Part shown: one piece after another, positions 42,862-55,842 of the stretch | Numbering within the stretch: position 1 is the stretch's first letter | Layout: every line of letters starts with the position of its first letter | Assembly (NCBI GenBank): GCA_916613615.1 | Contig: OU744730.1 | Span: 8,328,406-8,392,405, forward strand | Origin: Steromphala cineraria | Lineage: Eukaryota; Mollusca; Gastropoda; Trochida; Trochidae | Reading direction: 5' to 3' | DNA length: 64,000 nucleotides | Program-made: the position numbers and the translations under genes | Notes under the pieces: model-generated | What the model was told of the DNA's origin: nothing | Databases searched by the model: none | Seen by the model: the letters and a program-made list of their open reading frames with translations, nothing else

Positions 42862-43367
42862 AAAAAGAGCCATTGGCTCTGTAGCATATCAGGCTTCATA
42901 TAAATTTTGCTTAAGGGTGTGTCAAATGTGGTTCCCCCCTTAGAAGGGGCCACAGGGTCACAAAATGTACAATTTAGCTATAAATCATAATCCCCCACCA
43001 GTCAAGGAGTCTGTACACAAAGTTTCAGCTTTCTAGGTTTTAAGGATGTGGCCCCTGTGGCCCCTATTAGGGACCAAAGGTCCACATTAGCTATAAATAA
43101 TAATCCCAACTTTCCAAAGGAGTCTGTACACAAAGTTTCAGCTTTTCTAGGCCTTATGCTTCTTGAGAAGAATATGAAAATATGTTTTTAGGGTTTGTAC
43201 ACATTAGCTATAAATTAGAATCCCCACAAGTCAAGGAGTCTGTACACAAAGTTTCTGCTTTCTAGGCCTTGTGCTTCTCAGCCCGGGACAGATTGAAGAA
43301 CGGACGGACGCCGGACACCATGCCAAGCCATAAGCCCATCAGGCCTTGCAGTCCAGATGAGCTAAAA
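42862..43367 (-). mobile_element. Reverse pearl-like element between copies B and C
   Basis: Duplicate of 27537-28042, again preceded by the solo MITE end (near 42817). Confidence 0.7.
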
Positions 43368-44112
43368 ATATGTTGATTTTTCTGTATATAAAACATCATC
43401 TTTCAAATAAAACTGATTTGCTAGAACTGTTGTTTGTTGTTTTCCATACATTAAACATATCTTTAACTCATCAGGCCTAAGTATCTGACGACAGGGGCAC
43501 GCCAAGCAGAATTGTGGATGGATTTTTGCCCAATTAGGGTTTCTTTGGAAAACATAACTTACAAAGTGACTCAACAAAAATAATTTTGTCTTCAGTGCAT
43601 CTCGTAGAATATTCATGATAACTACCTCAAATTTGAAACAAAGATATACCATTATCCTTAGATGTACCCTTTTAATTGTAAAACCTGTTAATGAATATGG
43701 TATTGGGGTTTCAGTGGAAAGAAGACTTACACAATGACTTACTGTATACTCAACTATCATACAACTTTAACCAATATTTTACTATTTGAAATTCTTTGAA
43801 CAAAGTGGGGAGCGGGGGTATGAGAGCTTTGCTCGCTTCTTCACTTGTTAAAATCAGCCTAGTTCGGAGGAATATAATATCCAAAATATCAACTCCATGG
43901 AGATCCTCTACACCAGCTCCAAGTGGAGAGGAAACCTAAAGAGATATGAAGTTCAACTCTCAATAGAGTTAATATTTCAAAACTTTTATTCCTTGGAACT
44001 AGGCCGAATTTAATCAGACTGTGGTCTCCATTTTCAGAACAAAGACCTCTAAGAAATGTTGTGACATTCACTCTGGCTAATGTTAAAATATGGTCAACTT
44101 GTAAAAAGTGTA

Positions 44113-44722
44113 CTGGCTGGGGACCAGTTATCGCCGTTTTTTCGAGGTTTATAACATTTTAATTAATTGCTTTTCAACCAAATCAAACATTACTCATATT
44201 GATGATTGATTAGCTATTTGCCTTTCTTTTTTGCTTTTTTACAGTTGTCTATCGTGTATTTCAGTAACTCTGAGAAGCGAAAGTTCGAGTGTCTATCTTG
44301 TGCTTTCCAAACAACTAACAGGACCAGTTTATCGCCACTTCATGATTTATGGATTTTCATCTAATGCAATATATTTTTTTTAAATGAAATTATTTCTTTT
44401 TTCATTATAGAAGTATTGTATACACTTCATAAATGAACATTGATTTAAAAAATAAAAATAACACTATTTTGACATACATGACATCCCCCCACCCCCCCCC
44501 CCCCCCCCCACGATCCTATTGTAAATTTTGTGAATATTTTCTTATGATTAATCATATTATATTTTTATAGTTAACACACCATGGAATTTTTTTCGGATAT
44601 CCAAGTTTCTGGTGATATTGCCGATCTTTTCATACTAAAAATGACGTGATCAGATATGCGCATGTGCAAAAACGAAGTAGTGGCGATAAACTGGTCCCCG
44701 TCGATAACTGGTCCCCAGCCAG
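44113..44722. mobile_element. 610-bp TA-flanked element, copy C
   Basis: Duplicate of 28788-29402 with perfect 21-bp inverted ends (CTGGCTGGGGACCAGTTATC) and a shorter C run. Confidence 0.82.
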
Positions 44723-45223
44723 TATAGGGGAAGATATGAATTCTGTAGCATATTTTTGTTGGGAGATATGCACATCTCTTGAAATAACAATCTGCTGTAT
44801 TGAATCTGCATTTTCATTACATCTTTGATGATGCAATTGAAAATAATCAACATTTAAAAATAAAATATTGAATTGGCAACTGCTTTCTTATCATTTGTTA
44901 GGGATGTTCTAAACTATATTCGAGAATGGCCTACTTTTGAATATTGATTATTTTTAAATTTCGTGTGTCCATCATCTGGGACAAACTAATTGTAAGTTAT
45001 TATGCTAAACGCTAGGGGTTTTCCTAAACAGTAATACGCATGATATTAGTATTTTTATATTGTGAGTCGTCATCATTTAAAAGTATATGGGGCACCGTAA
45101 TCTCAGTACAGCGAAGTTTACAACCTGCACTGTCCTTACAAACGATGCCACGCGGTGTGCTGAGCTTGAGAATTTGACCCGGAAGTGTTATAAGCTATAC
45201 TAAAAATAGAAACTTATCGAACA

Positions 45224-45234
45224 GGGGAAATCCC
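45224..45234. promoter_or_regulatory. NF-kappaB-type site upstream of gene 2 copy C
   Basis: GGGGAAATCCC at the same distance from the ATG as in B. Confidence 0.5.
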
Positions 45235-45386
45235 TTCTGGAGCTCTACTGTTTTCCCAAACTCGTTACCAAAAATGTCTTGACGAAAACCCATAGATTAA
45301 GAAATATAGTTTCCCAAAGTTGCTTAGACTATCCACGTGCCAATGCTGTCTTTGTTGTGCCCACGTGAATCGGAAGTTCAACAATT

Positions 45387-48300
45387 ATGGTAAGAATATT
45401 GAAAACTTCTTGAGTCATTTTCGTTTTGTTGATTATGTCAAAAATCGGTTTAAACCGCTGAGTGTTCATATTCTTGACAGTTTTGGTGATGGTATGATAC
45501 TTTTTTGGTAGAATTGTTACTGTTTGAGTTATTTATGTTCTCTCTTATATCAAAACAACTTTTTGAATTTGAGACCATGTTACTTAAAAACTTACTTTAC
45601 CAGTGTTTGAAATAAGCTAAAAATGTTGCCAGCCCAAAATTGGTATTTTGTAAATTATAATGGTAAAATTTAAGGAAAAGCTCAAAAAGTTACCAGTCCC
45701 AACCAAAAGTAACCATGCAGTACCGGGCTGCCGGACGGGCCTTATTTCATACACTGACTTTACATGCCTATCATATATTAGCCATGTCTTATTTGAAATA
45801 ACCAAATTAGTGTCTGTCATGTAACTAGTAACTACTCATTGCCTCACAATTAAAGAAACTAGGTCTTCCTTAGATATCTCTCTAGAATGTTTAATTTCCA
45901 CAAGTAATTAAAAAGTTTAGGAAAAACATATATTGCTACCTGGAACGGTAATCATATTGGGTTTATATCTTTCATAAACGATGACCCAGGGCAAAATATT
46001 AGTTTTCCATTGTGATGACAAGTCTAGATCAATGCTATGATATTGTGTACACTGGGAGCAGGAAGTATATTTTTATTATTTGTCTTTGTTTACATGACTT
46101 TGTATATAATGTTCATATCATATTTGTGCTAATGGCATAATGTTTAAGACACTCATGCCTAAATATCAGTTTAGCCCTTGATCATGCTAAGGAGATACTA
46201 ATTTTCAAAATCAAATCATAAACATAGTCTTATCATGGACTCTCCAATATCCTTTTTCCTATATGCCTTGCATCTTTATCTGCCTCCAGCAGGGACGATG
46301 TTAACATCTCATATTTAGCCATTATGTATATTTTTCAGGTTGTAAGTATGTCGTGTCCATGACATACTATGTTTATGACACGAGTGCCTAAATATCAGTA
46401 TTTTCCAAGTTAGAACGGGGGATATACTGATATTTAGTCATGAGTGTAATAAACATAGATGTCATGTAACTGATATGATATTCTGTTTTGTCTGCCATTG
46501 ACTTGTTTTAGATAAGGATATTCAATATGATCTGTCAATGTGATTAAAAAAATAAAGAGGAGATAAATTGTAGTAAAAAAGACAGCTCATTATCAGTGTT
46601 TGAAATAAGCTAAAAATGTAGCCAGCCCAAAATTGGTATTTTGTAAATTACAATGGTAAAATTTAAGAAAAGCTCAACAAGTTACCAGTCCGATCAAAAG
46701 TAACCAGTACCGGGCTGTCGGACGGGCCATATTTCATACACTGTCATTATGAAGATTTTAAAAGTTTGTAATTGGATATCAGCTCAGAGAGGTCCGCCAT
46801 TTTGTAAGATAGGGCTATCCCTTTAAAACTGCCTCATTATATTCTGAAAAGTTTTAAGGAAAGCAGCTTCATCCAGATATTTCATAGCTGTGCTGTCCTG
46901 TCCCCATCTTCCTACGCAGAGCCTAAAAGGCCAGTTTCCAAACTGTCATTTTATGCCTTGCTGCAGAGACTTTACTTTTCTGTGCTGCTATAGTGCCCCT
47001 ACAGACTAGAGAGCAAGCACAGAAAACTCAAGGCTATGCAGCAAGGCATAAAATGACAGTTTGGAAACTGGCCTTTTAGGCTCTGCGTAGGAAGATGTCC
47101 TGTCCCAAGAGTAAAGTATTTTCTTTTATGATCTACACTATTCCTTCAAACTCTTTTTTCAAATCTTTTCAAAATTAAAATCTGTGTTTTCTGGCTTATT
47201 AGTAGAGCAAGTTATGTGATAAAATATGATTTCTGAAATGAACATTTTATCTCAACAAAATGTGTTATTATTAAAGCTTGAAATATCTTATTTCAGAGTT
47301 GGAGATTTCCTAACTGGAATCCACAAGGAGCACCTGGTTAGTAAATATAGATTTGTATACTAATAACTTCCAAATGTCATTCAATACTATGTTGAAAAAT
47401 TACTTACTTTTTTAATTCTATCAAAAAATATAAATATTCTTCATGTATGCAAGACCCTTTGTTATTATTCATATATCATGACAGGTTTGACCTCAGGCCT
47501 TTGTTGCCCTTACTAGAAGCCCTTCTTTTGTCTTTACTATTTTTATTAGTTTCAAGTTTTTCTTGCAAGTTTCAAGTTTTTCTTGCAAGTTTCAATTTTT
47601 TCTTGCAAGTTTCAGTGCAATGTCAATGTGACTGAAATTAACAGTATTCAGTCTTGCAGAGGAATAAAAGTCTAAAAATCTTGCTTCTAGGATTTCAGCT
47701 CATTTCATTAGTGTTTTCCATCCACATGGTCTGACTGCAGGCCCTCAAGTCACATGTTCCGAAGCTGAGCTAGCAAGTCCTGTAAAAAGCAATCAGTGTT
47801 ATAGCTAGAGGCAAGTTACTGCTATAAGCCATTTGTTCTTCAAGATAACCACAATGCTCATTTAAACGTGATGATGTGATTGGTTCAACAATAAATTGGT
47901 TTTGTCAAATGGCTACAGAACATGTGACTAAAGAACGGTGTTACTGTCAGGTCAAGGAACAGGTTTGTATCCTGGTCAAGTCAATTTTGAAATACTTTTA
48001 TTTAAAATAACCGGGTCAATTTCAATCAGACTTAATACGGTGTAAGATCAGAATTAACCTATCGCCAGATGAGAGATAACCACGCCCCTTGAAATCAAGG
48101 GAGGTAACTCATGTTATGTCCGACAAACAAACGCACGTTGTCATTGACGTGAGCGTTACGGACATTGATATTCCGTGTGTAATAACTGTCTTATTTTGTA
48201 ATGTTAAACAAAACGATCAATTGATAATGTTTCTGTACTGTTTATTATTCTAATTTCAACAAATTTCAAACACAATTGACGAATATTTATTTCATGTGCA

Positions 48301-51300
48301 CTAGAAAACGAATGCGGAAGTGCCGATTATGTGGTATGACGGACATAGGAATTCGCACAGATTTATAAGGAAATAGGTCATTTCTGAACATATAAATATA
48401 GAATTACGCATACGTTTTGGTGAACCAGCCCTTTGCCCTTTCGTAAATTAATCTAAAATATATAGGTCCAACGTCTCTGCGATTTCTCCCGTGAAAAATA
48501 ACAAACAAAACAAACAGTACAGTAGAGATCACAGTAACCCCTTTGCCCTTTCGTAAATAAAATGTAGGCAAATCGTGGGTTCCTGTGAATTTTCGCTTCG
48601 AATATATATCAACAGTACATTTTGTGTTTTGAAAAAGAAAATATATATATATTGTTAGGAAATTGTCAAAATCTATAGTGTATAAATTTATAGCCAATGT
48701 ATACCAATTAACATTTATTCAGAAATAGTTTATATCAACCAAACAGCTAATAACTTTAGGTACACGAAGGGACCTTTCATGATAATGATATTCAGTTACA
48801 AGATAACTAAAAGTATTGTCTTTCATATTTCATTATTGCCATTGCTATGGACTAGTGTAAATACTTTATACACTTTTCTTTTCTTCTTATCCTTAAATGA
48901 ATTTAAATTAAAGGAAATACCTCTTATAATGTTCAGTTTTGAATCTTACTTAAATTTTATTTACAATTTATTTTCATTTTTAGCTCATCTGGCCTGTAAG
49001 GCCCGATGGGCTTATGGCATGGCATGGTGTCCGGCGTCCGTCCGTCCGTCCATCCGTCCGTCCGTTAACTTTGTGGAATTTCGACTTCTTCTCCAGAACC
49101 ATAAAGCCTAGAAACCTAAAACTTTGTGTACATACTCCTTGACTAGTGAGGATTATAAATTGTAGCATTGGTGGCCCTGTGACCTCTTATAAGGGCCACA
49201 GGGACCACTCCCTAAAAACCTATTTTCATCTTCTTCCCCAGAACCATGAGGCCTAGAAAGCTGAAACTTTGTGTACAGACTCCTGGACTAGTGAGGATTA
49301 TAACTTGTAGCTTTGGTGGCCCTGTGACCCCTAATAAGGGCCACAGGGGCCACTCCCTAACAACTTATTTTGATCTTCGTCCCCAGAACCATGAGGCCTA
49401 GAAAGCTGAAACTTTGTGTACAGACTCATTGACTAGTGAGGAGTATAAATTTTAGCTTTGGTGGCCCTGTGAACCCTAATAAGGGCCACAGGGGCCACAC
49501 CCTATAAACCTATTTTCATCTTCTTCTCCAGAACCATGAGGCCTAGAAAGCTGAAACTCTGTGTACAGACTCCTTGACTGATGAGGATTATAAATTGTAG
49601 CATTGGTGGCCCTGTGACCTCTAATAAGGGCCACAGGGGCCACTCCCTAAAAACCTATTTTCATCTTCTTCCCCAGAACCATGAGGCCTAGAAAGCTGAA
49701 ACTTTGTGTACAGACACCTGGACTAGTGAGGATTATAAATTGTAGCTTTGGTGGCCCTGTGACCCCTAATAAGGGCCACAGGGGCCACACCCTAAAAACC
49801 TATTTTCATCTTCTTCTCCAGAACCATGAGGCCTAGAAACCTAAAACTTTGTGTACAGACTCCTTGACTAGTGAGGAGTATAAATTTTAGCTTTGGTGGC
49901 CCTGTGAACCCTAATAAGGGCCACAGGGGCCACACCCTAAAAACCTATTTTCATCTTCTTCTCCAGAACCATGAGGCCTAGAAAGCTGAAATTGTGTGTA
50001 CAGACTCCTTGACTAGTGAGGATTATGAATTGTAGCTTTGGTGGTCCTGTGACCCCTAATAAGGGCCACAGGGGCCACACCCTAAAAACCTATTTTCATC
50101 TTCTTCTCCAGAACCATGAGGCCTAGAAAGCTGAAATTGTGTGTACAGACTCCTTGACTAGTGAGGATTATAAATTGTAGCTTTGGTGGTCCTGTGACCC
50201 CTAATAAGGGCCACAGGGGCCACTCCCTAACAACTTATTTTGATCTTCGTCCCCAGAACCATGAGGCCTAGAAAGCTGAAATTGTGTGTACAGACTCCTT
50301 GACTAGTGAGGATTATAAATTGTAGCTTTGGTGGTCCTGTGACCCCTAATAAGGGCCACAGGGGCCACTCCCTAACAACTTATTTTGATCTTCGTCCCCA
50401 GAACCATGAGGCCTAGAAAGCTGAAACTTTGTGTACAGACTCATTGACTAGTGAGGATTATGAATTTTAGCCTTGGTGATCCTGTTGCCCCTAATATATA
50501 TAAAGCATAATTGATAATGAAGCCTGATGAGCTACAGAGCCAATGGCTCTATTTTTTAAACTCAAATATTTACTTTTATATCGACTTTTTATCAATTATT
50601 CACTTAAGATCATGGATATATGCTAAGAATTGAGATCAGATGTCAAAATTGTTGGAAATTGGTAAGGGAGTATATTATATCTTTGTAAGCTATAAATCAT
50701 AAAAATAAAATCAAAATTGCTCTAAAAGTAGAACTATTCTGCTTTGTCAATAGATATTAGTTAATTCATATTTTGCTAAAAGAATGATCAGGCATTGGGA
50801 AAGACAGTTTTAACAATGACCCATTTTCAGGCTTTTAATAATTATTCTGCATATCAAATTGGCAATTTCCCATATATCACAATAGTAAGCCTCAACATTT
50901 TAATGGTCCAGTTTTTTTTATCAATTGTACAAAATGGCCCATGGCTCTACCTTTCCAAAGCAATTGTAAGAATGCCAATTTCAAAATTTCAAATTTATAA
51001 TTGATTTTTTTCCTAGAAAATATGAACACTTGTCAATGAGAGGGATTAGCTGTGTTTGCAATTTCTAAGAGTTATAAATGTCAATGGTCAGCATCAGTAT
51101 TGACTTGAATATTGTTTCAAGGCAATTTTATTTAAAATAGTTGTGGAACATAAAACACTTTCAACATATTTGAACACTTATTGAATAATAAGCATTATAA
51201 TGGTTAAACATTTATTATATTTCAAGTGAATAACTTGACAAACAATTGAGGTCTTGTAAAATTATTAATAAATAGTATATGGATATATTATCAAAAATAT

Positions 51301-54300
51301 TAATTAGCATATATCTATGATACTTTCTAATTTGATAATATCATAAGAGTTAACATGATTTGTTATATATATTCAAACTGTATGTCCATTTGTTACAGAC
51401 AACATACATGTAAAAAAAATTATCAAATTATTGAAAGTAATATTATTATGATGAGTACAAAATGTATTTTTTTATTCTTAACGTTCTTTATTGTTGCATT
51501 CAGATAAATTTCTATTGAAAAATTTCATATAAATCCTTGATAAAAAGTTATAAAAAATTAGAATTTGTAAATGTGCATTGTGTATGGCATAATTCATAAG
51601 TTTCATTGACATATTTAATCATTTTATATTATATTTTTAGCAATTCTTTCATGTGTATCGGGGCAAATGTTAAAACAAATGCCATTTGATAATTCAAAAA
51701 GTCTGATAAATATAATAGGTAATGTGTCTTTTATAGTTGTTTATGCCTTCAATGCATTCAAACCACGAAATAAGAGAGGGGGAAATAAATCTACAAAATG
51801 CCCCAAAATGAAGTAACAGCAACAATTATAAATACTTAGGATATTTTGTTCATATTTTATTCAGATGTAAATGTTGTATAATAATAGGAAATTAATTCCT
51901 GGTCCGTCACCGCTTCGAATTTTCCCGTTTCAACGTCTATTGTGACGCAACCTCTTCCGAAGATGACACATGTTATAATATTTGTCTGCGTATCAAGACG
52001 GTACTCAAGGAACTAGCTGCACACTTTTCGAGTTCATAAGGCATATCCTGAATTAGGATGCAGAGGAAATCAAACAAGGAAGTAAAACACGTTTCATTGT
52101 TTGACGGACAAAATGGCGTCGGCAACGCGGCCAATGGCGCAGTGAATATATAACGCTCTATGATTGGTCGGAAAGTAAATTTGATTGACAGGTGGCGATA
52201 GGTTTATTGTGTAGGGGTACTAGTAGTACTTCACAAGCTCCATGCATCGACTCTGCAAGCAGGCCCAGGATTTTCGAAGCTCTCTTAGTGCTAAGACAGT
52301 CGTAAGTACCATACATTAACATAGGCCTACGACTATCTTAACACTTAAGAGAGCTTTGAAAATCTAGGCCCAGGACTTCATTAACACAGTGTTTGGAGCT
52401 TGCATTACTGCAGGGAGGAGAAAGGATCAGCAGGATTACTGCAGTGATAGGGAAACGAAAACATGCTGATCTGTTGGCAAGTTTGACAGGCTAAAAAAAC
52501 TTATGCGGTGTGTGTCAAGTAGTTGATATGCATCATAACTTAATATAATTACATTTAAAACAGCCAAAGTACTTTTATTCTACAATGTTATGTTTTTTCA
52601 GTGTTTACTTTTGCATGGTTATGCGTTGCTATAAATAGATTTGTACATCGTCTGCTTTCCAGTTATATTAGATTCACCTGGCAGTTATTTACTGAATAAC
52701 TGTATACTGTTCTCTGACTATGAAAGAAGAGTCTTCAACAGCTAGTTTAACCATGGATCGCCTTTATTGTACCAGGGTACGATCATGTGATAGGTAGACA
52801 TGATGAGGACAATCACTGATGTGGTAAAAACTGTAAAATAATAAAAAAGGTTTGATAAGTATGATGTTTCTGGACATTGAATGAGTAAATTACACTATTG
52901 GCAAAGTTACACTCATTAATACATTTGGCTTAATTAATTTACATAATTGACATATTTTGTGATATCAAAATGCTTTGAAAATAACATACCGGTTCATAAA
53001 CAGTGATAAATTCACTACAAAATAAAATATGAATGTTACATCCACTAGTTAAGAGCCTCACGAAATTACAGAGAAGCGTGGTTTTAGAAAGTAACATTAT
53101 CCCACTCATATAGAGCCTCACGGCTTTACCGATGCACATTTATAAGATATGCATAAAATAGACACGAGAAAATGATATAATTACGTGAATATTATGAGGA
53201 ATGACTCCATTATCATATTGAATGTAAACTTACGTTTTGGTGGAGGCATAAATGCATAGAAATGTGTGAAAATGATGAGTTGCGACGCTTGCCGCTAGAG
53301 CGTTCATGTCCGACACGCTAACACGAGGTAAACAAAGGGAGATAACAACTCATACTGAAACGACCGCTAAAACTACAATAATGATTAGCACATTGGTCAA
53401 AGGGAAGTAACTCTACTTAGAAAGAAGCGTACGTAAACTCTCCAATGTCATTACGTGACATGACAAACTGACACTATTGAAACTTGATTATATATTGAAA
53501 TTATAAACATATTCATATAGCTAGGCCTAAACATTAAATAAGAAAATTTAATTTTAGTCATGAAATATTTCCACATGTTCAAATGTTTATTTACGTGAGA
53601 TAAAGCATCAAAATTTATGAACAAAATATCATTATTTGACGACTTATATGTGGAATGTCCAATTGGCAAAAATTTGAATCTGCATCCCTGGGTACTACAT
53701 TGTTAAAATCATAGACTTCTTTGTGTGGTGTTATTCCTCTATTCCTTCTCATTCCTCCCTATTACAAAATTATTGACATCCTTTAAAGGTTTGACACCAA
53801 CCCTCCTCCACTTCAAATCAGGTTTGTCTGATGAAAGGTCCCAGGGGTGGTTATATGTATATGAAGGAGAACATCGGAACTTTTTGCCCTAGACATCATG
53901 GATGAACAAATTCGGAAAATTTCCCGTGTTTTTGAACTCATTATTAAAACTTTTGTCCTTTGTCTTCAATGGTGGGATCAACCTCACCTTATAATAAATA
54001 AACTGTTAATCTCAAGTCCCAGGGGGTGATTATATATATAAAGTGTAGAACATCGGAACATTTAGCCTTTGGTAACCATGGATTCACAATTAGACAAATT
54101 TGAACAAACACCTCAGTGACCTGTGTTTTTATAGTCATTATTAGAATTTTTACCTCATCTGGCCTGTAAGGCATGGTATACGGCGTCCTTCCATTTGTCT
54201 GTCCGTCCATCCGTCCATAAACTTTGTGGAATTTCGACTTCTTCTCCAGAACCATAAGGCCTAGAAATCTGAAACTTTGTGTACAGACTCCTTGACTAGT

Positions 54301-55487
54301 GAGGATTAATAATTGTAGATTTTGTGACCCTGTTGCCCCTACTTAGGAGGGAACAACATTGGCCACACCCTAAAGCAAAATCAGATGTAAAGCCTGATGA
54401 GCTACAGAAACAATTGCTCTATTTTTTTTCCTTTGTCTTCAATGATCGGAATAATGACTTTGAATATTGTTTCCACAGGCTTTGCCGTCAATGTAAGCAA
54501 CTCCCAAGTGCAATTAGGCCAAAACAATGTGTTGAATGTGGATCAAGGTGCGGCAGCTCCACGACAACCACAACCCCGCGCAAGGCAGTCCCGTCCACCA
54601 CGAGAAGACAAGAAGAAGAGTCCGGAGAAGGCTTTAACAAGTCAGTATTTGAAAAAAAGCGGATTCAGTGAATTTCAGGGAGGGTGGAATAGAAGAAAGG
54701 GGGTTATTCACCTTGAATGTCAAAAGTCAAGGTCACAAGATTTATTTACATGTTTCCTTATATCAAATTTTGAAATCAGAATTAGTTTTTTGAGAACAAG
54801 AAGGAACAGAGAGAAGGGGAAACAGGGGAATGCAAAACCCTCAGTTTTGAAACTGCTCTGTTTTGTGGTGTCCCACAAACTCTAATCTAGTTCTTCTTTG
54901 ATTTGCATTCAAGAAGTTGAGATAATGAAGAGAAGGGATAAAACCGTCCACAACACATGGAGTTATCACTTTGGCGGTATCCCTTCTCTTAGTTTTTTCC
55001 AACTTCGGTTGGCCCCGCCACTGCATCCGTGGATCCGCATGCTGTTATCCCGATTCAGGTCGTCTTACGCCGCTTCAATTTGAGATAATGAAGAATGATG
55101 CATGCATCCCTTGCTTGAGAACAACATAATGATATATATGTCGAAATTGCAAACTACATGTATTTGGCTCTATTTCTATTATCATCACTTTGTTTGACTT
55201 CAGAATCAGAGAGAGAACCAACTATGGAACAGATGGACAATATCAGTAAAGGAATAGACAAGTACAAGGCAACTGCGTGGAAGGAATTGGGGGAACAGCT
55301 CGGTTTGTCGAAGGGGGAGGTTGAAACCGTGGAGCACGACTTCCATCTGGCAGGAACTTATGAATGCTGTTACCAGATGTTGAAGAAGTGGAAGGAACGA
55401 TCGCGCACTCCACCCATGCTGAAAACCCTTGCTCAAGCTCTCTGTGATATCGGTAGAGGAGACCTATCAGACGATCTTGCGTATTGA
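45387..55487 (+). CDS. RHIM-like motif plus death domain adaptor, gene 2 copy C (162 aa)
   Basis: Coding exons are 45387-45389, 47297-47336, 54479-54640 and 55204-55487. The predicted protein is the same as copy B in every part I compared, including MSWRFPNWNPQGAPG, VQLGQNNVLNV and EPTMEQ. All splice signals are intact. Intron 2 carries the same 4.15-kb and 1.5-kb segments as B. Copies B and C are the most recent duplicates; nothing distinguishes their expected function, and dosage increase is the simplest inference. Confidence 0.83.
45601..45756. mobile_element. 156-bp CAGTG...CACTG element, copy C
   Basis: Duplicate of 30281-30436. Confidence 0.75.
46594..46743. mobile_element. 150-bp CAGTG...CACTG element, copy C
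   Basis: Duplicate of 31273-31422 with the same TCATTAT flanks. Confidence 0.75.
46905..47097. mobile_element. 193-bp CATCTTCC-family MITE, copy C
   Basis: Duplicate of 31584-31776, with TCCTGTCCC at 46896-46904 and 47098-47106. Confidence 0.88.
48056..52204. mobile_element. 4.15-kb insertion, copy C
   Basis: Duplicate of 32735-36883 with the same 12-bp inverted ends and nested pearl-like element. Confidence 0.7.
48980..50557 (+). mobile_element. Expanded pearl-like element, ten 145-bp units, copy C
   Basis: Same unit number and period as 33659-35236, with a few substitutions (for example CCTATAAACC near 49501 and AACTCTGTG near 49556). Confidence 0.8.
52269..52364. mobile_element. 96-bp foldback MITE, copy C
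   Basis: Duplicate of 36948-37043. Confidence 0.72.
54150..54431 (+). mobile_element. Pearl-like element, minimal form, copy C
   Basis: Duplicate of 22625-22906. Confidence 0.65.
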
Positions 55488-55758
55488 GGTCATTTGTGAT
55501 ATATTCTTAGGTCATAGTCTCAGGTTTGCAAGGCAAATATTTAAGCTTTAGGCCACCATTCAATGTGTCCGTAATGTGTAGTGTGCAATGCCTATGTAAC
55601 ACTTTACACCAAAATGGTAGAGGTTGATTCCTTGTACGCGAATGTGTTTGCCTGAACACTCCCGGAAGTGTCCGAATATGCTATACCCATATACACAGAT
55701 CAAATATGGTCGTCACTTTACACATTAAGCATGACGCACTACGCGTTCATGGAATCAT

Positions 55759-55842
55759 CGGGCCGCACGAGCGATTCTAGCTTCTGAGCCAAGGGTACAG
55801 ATTAGTGGAGTGAGCGTAACGTTTGTACCCTGAGACAGGATG
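55759..55842. mobile_element. Half CATCCTG-family MITE, copy C
   Basis: Duplicate of 24234-24317. Confidence 0.72.

Larger units (their letters stand above)
38645..53965 (+). repeat. Recent tandem module, second copy (15.32 kb)
   Basis: It contains the 3' half of gene-2 copy B and the 5' half of copy C. It differs from the first module by the missing 873-bp element, a shorter C-tract (610- versus 615-bp TA element) and scattered single-base changes such as those near 46055, 48248, 49505 and 49559. Confidence 0.85.
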